Shown here: piece after piece, positions 56,412 through 64,000 of the stretch
Layout of the letters: every line of letters starts with the position of its first letter
Numbering within the stretch: the stretch's first letter is position 1
Assembly: GCA_917880885.1 (NCBI GenBank)
Contig: OU862919.1
Coordinates: 53,295,058 to 53,359,057 of the forward strand
Origin: Limnephilus marmoratus
Lineage: Eukaryota; Arthropoda; Insecta; Trichoptera; Limnephilidae
Reading direction: 5' to 3'
DNA length: 64,000 nt
Program-made: the position numbers and the translations under genes
Notes under the pieces: model-generated
Seen by the model: the letters and a program-made list of their open reading frames with translations, nothing else
Told to the model about the DNA's origin: nothing
Databases searched by the model: none

Positions 56412-56925
56412 TCTCAAAAAGCCATAATGAAAATTATACTGAAAGTTCCTGTAAGAACTAGCACTGACGAAATCTTCAACAATCTTAACATCATGTCAAT
56501 TAAACAACTATATTCTAAAACTATACTAATTTACATTCATAAGTACAAAACCCAAGAAATAACAACATTTGGGCAAAAAAGCTTCTTATATTATGGCATT
56601 AAACTCTACAATAAAATACCACTCTCATTTAACATTATAACATTTAAATTTCAAATAAAAAGCTGGATACTAAATATAGGGAGATCAGAAATAGAAAATA
56701 TACTGATATCAAATACAGACTAAAACCAAATCTAGTAATCTGAATTATAAAAAAAAACCACTATCTTATTTACTTTATAATTATTTAAAAAAAAATACTA
56801 CATGATATATGTTATGTCTAATTCATATCAATTTCTTATAATTAAATTATAATATGTAAATGAAATCCTCAGCACGGGAGATCCCAGTGAGGATATCATT
56901 ATCTCTACAGTTACTAAGAAATGAA
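56412..56925 (+). pseudogene. CR1/L2-like LINE, 3' fragment
   Basis: Nearly identical to the 3' end of the 42-kb LINE. It encodes the last 98 codons of ORF2 (56427-56723) and the same stop and UTR. Relative to that copy it lacks 23 codons after KTQEITT and 3 codons after IPLS, both in frame. The larger deletion is bordered by short ACAAC-type homology. It ends in ATT-rich DNA where a family C repeat begins. Confidence 0.85.
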
Positions 56926-56944
56926 GACAATAAATCATTACTAT

Positions 56945-57240
56945 TATTATTATATTTGTGGCTCCTTCTTGAGAAGAAGACAATGTCAGTATCGCCCTGG
57001 TGTAAGACCACCATTCAACCATCTGGAGCCAGTGAGTCTATGGCATCCCCAATTGGGGTATATTGCGGGATCGAAGTTAGTGGGGATGAGAAGGAGATGG
57101 GGAAGTGGGGAAGAACATGGTTATATAAATCTGGTCACCTTAAACGACTAGAGTCATAAACATTTCAATTCTAAATGGCGATCTTACACCAGGGAGATAC
57201 TGAGAGTATCTTACACTCTGAAACGTGCCAAAAATATGCC
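56945..57240 (+). repeat. Family C repeat with inverted ends
   Basis: The left end CAGTATCGCCCTGGTGTAAG and the right end CTTACACCAGGGAGATACTG are reverse complements within an inverted repeat of about 40-60 bp. This is the most complete copy. Confidence 0.7.
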
Positions 57241-57334
57241 TTATTTTATTTTGAGTTATTAAATTGTGAAATTATACAGATTAATCAAATTAAAAAAAAA
57301 AACCGTGCGGAGATCATGTAAAAAAATATTAGCT

Positions 57335-57415
57335 CAACTTGGCGATTTGAACCCGTGACCTCATGATTGCAATTCGAGAGCCTTACATCTCGACCACGGA
57401 TACCGTCAAGGTAGA
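57335..57415 (-). mobile_element. tRNA-like SINE head
   Basis: The minus strand reads TGGTCGAGATGTAAGG (box A) and CACGGGTTCAAATC (box B), about 45 bp apart. It points into the family C element about 100 bp away. Confidence 0.6.
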
Positions 57416-57419
57416 CACG

Positions 57420-58435
57420 ATGATTACGGCAGGTTCGGTTGTTGTCCTCGGTATGTTGGTGTGTATTCGAAAAAGTTTCTGTCGTTGAGAGATAGTACTG
57501 TTGTCAAAAATGTCTAATCTTTTTCACGGCATAAATGTACCTTTGAAGTAATCGGCAATATTCCAGAAGAAAGCATAAATCTCTTGTTACGTAACGGGCT
57601 GCCTAATTCATTATCAAGTTCTATGACACATTCCAAAAGTTTACATGGGATGTGTTGTTTATAATATTTTTTCATAACAAACAAATTGTTTGTCTGTGGG
57701 TCAAGTTCGTGAACTAGTGTTATTGTTATTATTGCCTCTCGTGTGGCTCTTATTTAATTGAATGTGTTTAAACCTTTATCCGATATCTTATTATTTATTC
57801 CCTTTTTCCTCGATATATTTAATTCTTTTTTATTATTATTACGCCTTGTACGTTTTTATTCGTCCACTCAGCATAGCCAACATGATAGCCAACGTCCGTT
57901 GAACGGACAGGGAACAAGAAGAAGTTTTATAAATTGAAAAAAAAATTTGGTTTCCAACATTTATATATTTCTTAATCTTTTAATGTAATTCTAATTTTAT
58001 TTTATACATATAAGTAATTCAATTTTGTTTATCTAGTTATTTTGAATGCAGACTAACAACATTTAATAAAAAGCTAAGAACTATTGCTACCCATCTCAGG
58101 ACAGACATCGTCTATTAAGTCGGATAAAGTACGTACGTTTATGTATATAAATGTTCAATAAATAAATAAATTATCAGTAAAACAAAGACGAAAAAAAGAC
58201 TATGTACGCCAAAATGACTTTAACGCTTCAATTATTTTTGTGTTTTTTACAAACCATTAGATATTAAATCGCCAAAAAATACAAGAAATGAGTGACTTAT
58301 TGTTCCGAAGTTTCTTTATAATTAATAGGTTAGATAATATTTCTACTGATAATCGTGTTGTTTTAATAATTACCCACTTATATTCAGAGTTAATTCTTTA
58401 AAACGACATAACATGAATAGATTTTATTTTATTTT
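57420..58435. other. About 1 kb without recognisable gene
   Basis: AT-rich. A block near 58330-58375 (ATATTTCTACTGATAAT.GTG) is also found at 55470-55500. No other feature. Confidence 0.4.
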
Positions 58436-58438
58436 ATA

Positions 58439-58980
58439 CTAGCAGACCCGGCCACACGCTGTGGCTAACGAAACACAACGCCATTACCCAACCTTTATAA
58501 AATCCACACTACCCGCTTGCTAACTGCCCGTTGTCTGAATTGAATATTTGAATTTTTCGGCTTTTCTCTACTATAATAAGCATGTTTTATACATGTAAAC
58601 CTTCCCCTTGAATCACTCTATCTATTGGTGAAAACCGCATAAGAATCCTTGCGTAGCTTAAAAGATCTATGCGCACATACATTTTGAGCGACTGCATTTT
58701 ATACTATGTACTAGCAGACCCGGCCACACGTTGCTGTGGCTAACGAAACACAACGCCATTACCCAACCTTTATAAAATCCACACCACCCGCTTGCCAACT
58801 GCCCGCTGACTGAATAGAATATTTGAATTTCTCGATTTTTCTCTACTGTATTATACATATAAACCTTTCTCTCGAATCACTCTATGTATTGGTGAAAACC
58901 GCATTAAAATCCGTTGCGTAGTTTAAAAGATCTATGCGCACATACATTTTGAGCGACTTCATTTTATACTATGTAATGAT
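58439..58980. repeat. RTE/SINE-like repeat, tandem pair
   Basis: Two units of about 270 bp (ACTAGCAGACCCGGCCACAC at 58439 and 58709) each end GAGCGACT.CATTTTATACTA and TGTA. The second is followed by a GATGATGATT tail. The wording GTTGCGTAGTTTAAAAGATC and the GAT-type tail are typical of RTE-related 3' ends in insects. Confidence 0.65.
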
Positions 58981-59745
58981 GATGATTGATAATATATTTA
59001 TTTTATTTTTGTACTTGCTTATTTATCAATAGATGAAAAAGCAAGAACATATGAGAAAACCTCACCGAACTACACTGCCATGATTCTAATGTCGTAATGT
59101 GGTAATCACTGTCGCGATGTGGAATCCAACCGGGGAGGAGAAGAGGAAGGATTGGAAGGTCACAGCAATAGAGATCTAGTTACTAAACATAGCTACACAC
59201 TTCAACAAGAACCAGGATAGGAAGGTCCCAGCAATTCAGATCTTGTCGCTAAACATAACTAATCACACTTAAAATAACGTTTTAATTAAAAATTCTCAAA
59301 AATCCCACACAAATTTAATAAATTTTACGTGCGCATTGCCGCCGAGTTGGTTAGATTCCGCAACGTATGGGCCAGTCGTATTGGCGCCTTCATATTCTAT
59401 TAATACCTTTAAAGTCGTTTAACCAAAAACTTGAATGAATAAATGACAACGTTGCAAGACGTCCGTTTGTCGTCAACATGAAAATAAATATATAATTGGA
59501 CCCTACATTGTTTACAAAATGAAAGAAAGAATATGCAGGACGCCTCACTACATTAAATATGAAAGGAGTTCAGATTGGTGAGACGTTGAAGGGCGTTTTT
59601 TCCGTTTTGTATATTTTTAAATTAATATTTTTCAAAAATGTAAATACCTAGCAACAATCAAACACTTAAAAGATAGAATATACATTAGTTAAAACTATGA
59701 AAAATCGAGTCCTTCAGATAGACGCAGTAATGTCGATCCGATGAA
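58981..59745. other. Spacer with weak family-C-like words
   Basis: Around 59130-59260 two similar phrases (GGAAGGTC.CAGCAAT and GATCT.GT..CTAAACATA) occur in tandem, about 75 bp apart. No gene. Confidence 0.35.
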
Positions 59746-59747
59746 AG

Positions 59748-59841
59748 GACGCAGAAATGATAGCGGGATGTATATATATATGTACATATATATATACATA
59801 TATGTACATATATATATACATCCCGCTATCATTGCTGCGTC
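59748..59841. repeat. 94-bp near-perfect palindrome with TA core
   Basis: The left arm starts GACGCAGAAATGATAGCGGG and the right arm ends CCCGCTATCATTGCTGCGTC, with alternating TA/GTAC sequence between. The arms agree at about 45 of 47 positions. Confidence 0.85.
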
Positions 59842-60170
59842 TTCTAATGGTCCACTTTCATTCAATCCTGCGTCCGACCGTCATTCTGCGTCCGGTATAC
59901 GGACGCAGGATTGAACACATGTAATTTCAAGTTTTCCCCACTCCTGTACCCTCATACAGTCCAAAAACGAAAATAAGCCAGACGCGGTATTGGTACCTAA
60001 ATCAACTGAAATATGCTATTTTAGTTCAGTGCTTTGTCACCGAGCGGCGAGCCGCGGCGCTGCAGTAGACCAGCGTATATTTTTATCAAAATATACTTTT
60101 TGATTGGCTTTTATTGACTAGCGTATCGCAACTCCTACATTTGGCAACATCGCTTTTTAACAGCGTTTCT
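59819..60170 (+). repeat. Family E repeat, copy 2
   Basis: Same sequence as 53351-53730 without the 29-bp duplication. It contains a hairpin CTGCGTCCG/CGGACGCAG at 59886-59908. Confidence 0.75.
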
Positions 60171-60429
60171 TCTGTACTCTGCGAAAACAAAGCAATCATA
60201 CTTAAATATCGCACATTGCTGCGTAAGATTACATTGAAATTCAGCTACATTACCTATTCAAAATTGGCGCCAAATATGATTCCAATAAGGATGGATCTTT
60301 GTCAAACGTGTGTAATTAATATTTCAATTTCACCAAGACAATGTTCGAACAATATCGTCGTTGTTTACGCATTAAATAATAGTTATTTTGCAGATATTGA
60401 ATTGGCCAAAGCTGCATTTTTTTAAAGTA

Positions 60430-61160
60430 ATGATTTTACTTCTTACTCGCAAAGTGAATTGAAATTCATTGTTAAACTAATATTCAATCACAGCATCCAT
60501 GCTTATATCTAAAAATAAAGACGAAATTGCCTAAACTAATTTACTAGAAGTGGAATTTTTCTTTTGATTTCGTTTAGTTCTTCTGACTTTTCAATTTCAA
60601 TTTGAGAGGCAGACATGGGTACCGCCTCCCCGGAAACCATTTATTGGATAACCAACACTTTTGCCGTAGGTCACCCCAAGTGATTCGCTACATTTGGTGA
60701 CTTAGCAGGGGTGCCCGAGTTTATGGGGTAAGGTTTGCCCCTGTTTGGTCTTGGCGTTGAATGCTTCTGCCCACCATGTGCATGACAGGCCGGAACGGGA
60801 GAGAATGGTTGAGGGAACCATTTTCTCTGATTTCTGACTTCTTCAGCCGTTTTTTCTCGGAACATCGCCTTGCACCGAAGTGGGAGGGATGGACTCATAC
60901 ATCCGTCACTCCTGGACACACTAACCCTCAGATTAACCTACCCAACCTTCATTCGCTTTTCTTGCCCAGAACTTCCTTTCCTAAAAAGACCCTCCACACG
61001 CATCCCCAAAAATGTCAGCGCTAATGTAAAATGCATATTACTAAACTGAATATGTCCAGATCTTCAGAGACTACAATTGCACATTTATGAAAAAGCCGGA
61101 CGAAAATTTGAAAAAAAAAACTACCAAGAATTTGGCGATATTAACCAACAAAAAAATATA
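60430..61160. repeat. Segment Y, copy 2 (split by SINE-B)
   Basis: The parts 60430-60545 and 61030-61160 match segment Y at 55490-55770 (CTTCTTACTCGCAAA, GAAATTCATTGTT, ACTACCAAGAATTTGGC). Confidence 0.5.
60605..61030 (+). mobile_element. SINE family B copy 6
   Basis: Complete from GAGAGGCAGACATGGGTACC to AAGACCCTCCACACGCATCC, but its 3' hairpin is shortened: the CCTGAGG arms are missing. Confidence 0.75.
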
Positions 61161-61374
61161 GATGACTATTTTTACTAACGCCGACCGGTTTCGGAACGAC
61201 CGTTTCTTCCTTATGGCAAACATATAATGACTTGACAATTACAAGATAGTGGGTTGATACAATGTATTATTACTAAGGGTGGGGGCGTGTTTTGTGGTAT
61301 TTCATAATGAATGAATTCATTAAAAATAATATGTAGTAGGTACTTATTTGCAGCTTGTTCTAGAGTAGTAAATA

Positions 61375-61760
61375 TGCCCGAGGAAGACACGGCATGATCA
61401 TGTTAAACAAATTCTTGAGTCAGGCCAGGCCAAAAGTCAGAAAAACAGAAGAGCGATTATGAATGTGAATTGTAAATGAGGAAAAGAAATATATGCCAAT
61501 ACCTAGTTGTTTGGCGGTCTCTGCCTACTCCTGCGCGGAAACGTTAGGAGGCTTGATGGTTAGTTAGTTATTGCTTAACACTATTTATTACTTTTACCGT
61601 TTTATGCTTTCCCTTTTTTGTGTTTTCCTTTTTTCGTCCTAAAAGAATATAATGCATATTTTTGTTTTAACGTCCATAAAATAACCTTAAAATTGTTTCT
61701 CCCGTGACGAGAATGCATTAGTTAACTATAATTTGAAAAGATACCTACTGTCAAACATGA
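61375..61760. repeat. Segment X, copy 2
   Basis: Matches 54160-54550 (ATGCCCGAGGAAGACACGG, TTTCTCCCGTGA). Its position relative to segment Y is reversed compared with copy 1. Confidence 0.55.
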
Positions 61761-61954
61761 TAGATTTGATAAGCATTTATGTAATTCTATGTTGATTTCA
61801 ATGACATTAGAAAATACTCATAATTACTGTGGATTAAAGATATTTTTTTTACTTAATGATTATATTAAAAAAATTCAACACGTGGCTGATAAATAAAAAA
61901 AGACTAGCATAACCAATTTGCGTATAAACGCTTTTTTATGTAAATTCCTCACAA

Positions 61955-62205
61955 AAGCCTCAGCTTCTGCCGTCTGGAGCCAGTGAGACTATGGCATCAC
62001 CGATTTGGGGTATGTTGTGAGGATAAAGCTAGTGGGGAGGGGAAGGAGATGGTGAATAGAAAGGTGAGCTTGCTTTACCTGGCTTTTCAGATCTAGTCAC
62101 CAAACACGGCTAAAGCCATTTCAATTAATTTATTTTGAATGGTGGTCTTACACAAGGGCGATACTGAGAGTATCTTCCACTCTGGAACGTGCCGCAAATA
62201 TACTA
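61955..62205 (+). repeat. Family C repeat
   Basis: CTGGAGCCAGTGAGACTATG through GGTGGTCTTACACAAGGGCG to GAGAGTATCTTCCACTCTGG. Confidence 0.7.
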
Positions 62206-62264
62206 GATATATATTATTGTTAAGGAATTAATTGTGAAATAACACAAATTCGTAAAATAAAATG

Positions 62265-62345
62265 TATTTGCCCACGCCCGGATTGATCCCGCTACCTTTA
62301 TTGCGAGTCAAGAACCTTACCCCCAGACCACGCCGTTGTCGCTAC
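62265..62345 (-). mobile_element. tRNA-like SINE head
   Basis: The minus strand reads TGGTCTGGGGGTAAGG (box A) and GCGGGATCAATCCGG (box B). Again it points into the neighbouring family C element. Confidence 0.5.
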
Positions 62346-62424
62346 TTACTTTACTTATTTACTTTATTTTAAAAAAATATATTAACATGCATTTTTGCTC
62401 ATCTTTTATTAATTTTTTTTCATT

Positions 62425-62995
62425 AACTCCACACAGGAGGCCCTGAGGAAAATAATTTCCCTCTAATTGTCATCTGGGATGCTGTGTGGAGGGTCTTTTC
62501 GAGAAGAGGAAGGAATGAATATTTGTCTTGAAGAGACTCATGTTGTAAGAAGGAAAAACACAGAGGCCGGCAAATCATTCCATAGCCGCGCTGTTAAACA
62601 CAAGAACGAGTCGAAGAAGTGACCCGTTCTCGTGTGACAAATGTCAATCGTGTACAAATGTAGGGCACGCGTTTGGCGTGTTTCCCGACTATGCACCGGT
62701 GCCGAAAGGGTCAATTATGCAAATCCTTCGAAGCCACTTCCATTGTAATACCGGTAGAACAAGGATAGCATTCCCACCCGACGCCTGTGCTCTAAAGATT
62801 GCAACCCGTCTGTTAAGATGGGAGAATCTATCAAACGGACCGCCCGTTTTTGCCCAGAGTCGAGGGTATTTTTCAGGTATTTTGGAGCTTCAGACCAGAG
62901 GTGGCTGCCAAATTCAACCGTGGGGCACACATGTGATTTATACAGGTTTAGCAGTTGTATACTATTAAAGTATCTGCGGGCCCTGTAAAGTAACG
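62425..62995 (-). pseudogene. LINE-A 3' fragment, best-kept copy
   Basis: An open frame at 62930-62715 (71 codons) encodes CPTVEFGSHLWSEAPKYLK and then LIDSPILTDGLQSLEHRRRV, the region before the C-terminus of a Jockey/CR1-type ORF2. A frameshifted continuation contains the LPASVF/YNM ending. The 3' hairpin arms are present at 62425-62510. Confidence 0.7.
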
Positions 62996-63308
62996 CCCAG
63001 TTTTTGAGAGGTTTTATACCCTTTTAACATTTTTATAAGCTTTTATGCCTTATTTATGATAAAAAAAAAAAAAATCATTTGGGTTCCTACATTGAAAAAT
63101 TTTTTTGAAATTTTATACAATGTTAATTTAATTTTATGTAACTAATTCATTTTTGTTCATCTTTAAGCAAAAGCAAAATAATGCCAATCTTATTGTGACA
63201 CGAGAATTCCATAAATGTAATGGTTGACTGTTGAATGTTCAATGACTCATAGAAAAATAAACAATAAAAATGAAATAACTTGATTAAGATAAATAATTAT
63301 CACATAAT

Positions 63309-63497
63309 GTGCATCAATTGTGGTTCGGAAAGAATTTAGAACGATTTACGAGGCAGTTTGTTTATATGGATACGTATGAACACTTGAGATGTAGGTTAAG
63401 TTATGAATGCATCAGCTGTCCCGAGGACGCTTATCACATAATAGTCGAACATTTTATTTATTGTGGCTTGGACTTTTTTGTTTCAAGTTACGATTAG
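63309..63497 (+). pseudogene. Possible LINE C-terminal zinc-motif remnant
   Basis: The frame reads HLRCRLSYECISCPEDAYH followed by IIVEHF, which recalls the C..C...H....C tail of R1/Jockey-type ORF2 proteins. It is short and divergent. Confidence 0.25.
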
Positions 63498-63570
63498 TCA
63501 ACGCCGATAAAAATGATATGGTGTTTTGGTGTTTTCTTCACATGTATGACCAGCAGAGCAGTAGGTACAT

Positions 63571-63725
63571 TCGACCGGTCCATGGCCGAGTTTGGATCCC
63601 ACTCAGGAGTTGTATGTTCAGTTCATCTGTGGCTAAATCCTCCATCTCGACACAAGCAACAATTTCTGCTTACTATTTTTCGTTTCATCGATTTTCAAAT
63701 CACAACGGTCCTAAAGAAGTTTTTA
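63571..63725 (+). mobile_element. SINE family D, diverged copy
   Basis: GACCGGTCCATGGCCGAGTT, a weak box B TGTTCAGTTCATC, then TAAATCCTCCATCTCGACAC as in the other two copies. Confidence 0.6.
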
Positions 63726-63883
63726 CTTTAAAAATCGTAATGTGAGAAAGAGCTTGGACCCAAATTAAAAAGAGAAGGTTATCTTTATATTGATATTGCG
63801 CACTTAATATCGTATTTTATTATGCTAGTGCACTGCACTATAATTTGCAAAGGGACAATACTTTGCCTAATAATATCTATTAG

Positions 63884-64000
63884 AGGCGGGTATGGGTACC
63901 GCCGCCCAGGGAATCATCTATTGGATAACCAACACCTCTGCCATAGGTCACCCTAAGTGGTTCGCTACGTTTGGTGACTTGGTAGGGGTGCCTGGGTTCA
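63884..64000 (+). mobile_element. SINE family B copy 7, cut by window edge
   Basis: Starts GAGGCGGGTATGGGTACCGC and continues to the last base. It resembles the 5' part of copies 2, 4 and 6. Confidence 0.7.

Noticed and set aside
59330..59400. Additional tRNA-like SINE head (GAGTTGGTTAGATTCC)
   Set aside because: A box-A-like phrase only; no box B follows at a suitable distance.

Overview
The window looks like AT-rich, repeat-dominated nuclear DNA of an insect. The evidence is the set of mobile elements (BEL/Pao, Ty3/gypsy, an R4/Dong-like and a CR1/L2-like LINE, Helitrons, piggyBac-, hAT- and mariner-type non-autonomous elements, tRNA-derived SINEs) and an interstitial tract of the arthropod telomere repeat (TTAGG/CCTAA). 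The order of insect cannot be told from the sequence. I recognise no host protein-coding gene, no bona fide tRNA or rRNA gene and no CRISPR array. Every long open frame belongs to a retroelement.

Layout. 1-7.4 kb: SINE, LINE and MITE fragments, and a 722-bp foldback element (6170-6891) with a 9-bp target duplication, minisatellite arms and a telomere-repeat loop. 7.4-14.6 kb: a complete, young BEL/Pao element on the minus strand with near-identical 382-bp LTRs, a tRNA-Tyr-type primer site and one uninterrupted 1702-residue polyprotein. 14.6-19.1 kb: hAT-like debris, then a nest in which a piggyBac-type element (carrying two inverted SINE copies) has split an older foldback. 19-27.7 kb: mostly unrecognised AT-rich DNA with a 3' fragment of the R4-like LINE, a hAT-like MITE, a Helitron and a decayed reverse transcriptase.

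27.7-36 kb: satellite-like DNA. It holds a 1453-bp unit made of two nearly identical 645-bp LTR-like sequences in inverted orientation, flanked by a 4-bp target duplication with the empty site visible next door. Two Helitron 3' ends follow, each capping a different tandem array (148-bp and 126-bp monomers). 36-39.4 kb: little recognisable. 39.5-45.2 kb: two 5'-truncated LINEs of different clades lying tail to tail. The R4-like one has a C-terminal restriction-like endonuclease. The CR1/L2-like one has a nearly complete ORF2 broken by one amber codon. 47.3-53 kb: a Ty3/gypsy element with 522-bp LTRs, AACT target duplications and an open 1473-residue polyprotein whose integrase has lost a zinc-binding cysteine and about ten core residues. 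53-64 kb: overlapping SINE, LINE and unclassified repeats, several present two to seven times.

How the parts relate. The LINE-A fragments and SINE-B copies share one 3' hairpin, which suggests that LINE-A machinery mobilises SINE-B. The BEL/Pao element is the most plausibly active autonomous element. The most unusual structures are the inverted-LTR unit, the telomere-bearing foldback, the Helitron-capped satellites and the R4-like copies whose 5' junctions both fall in TAA microsatellite.
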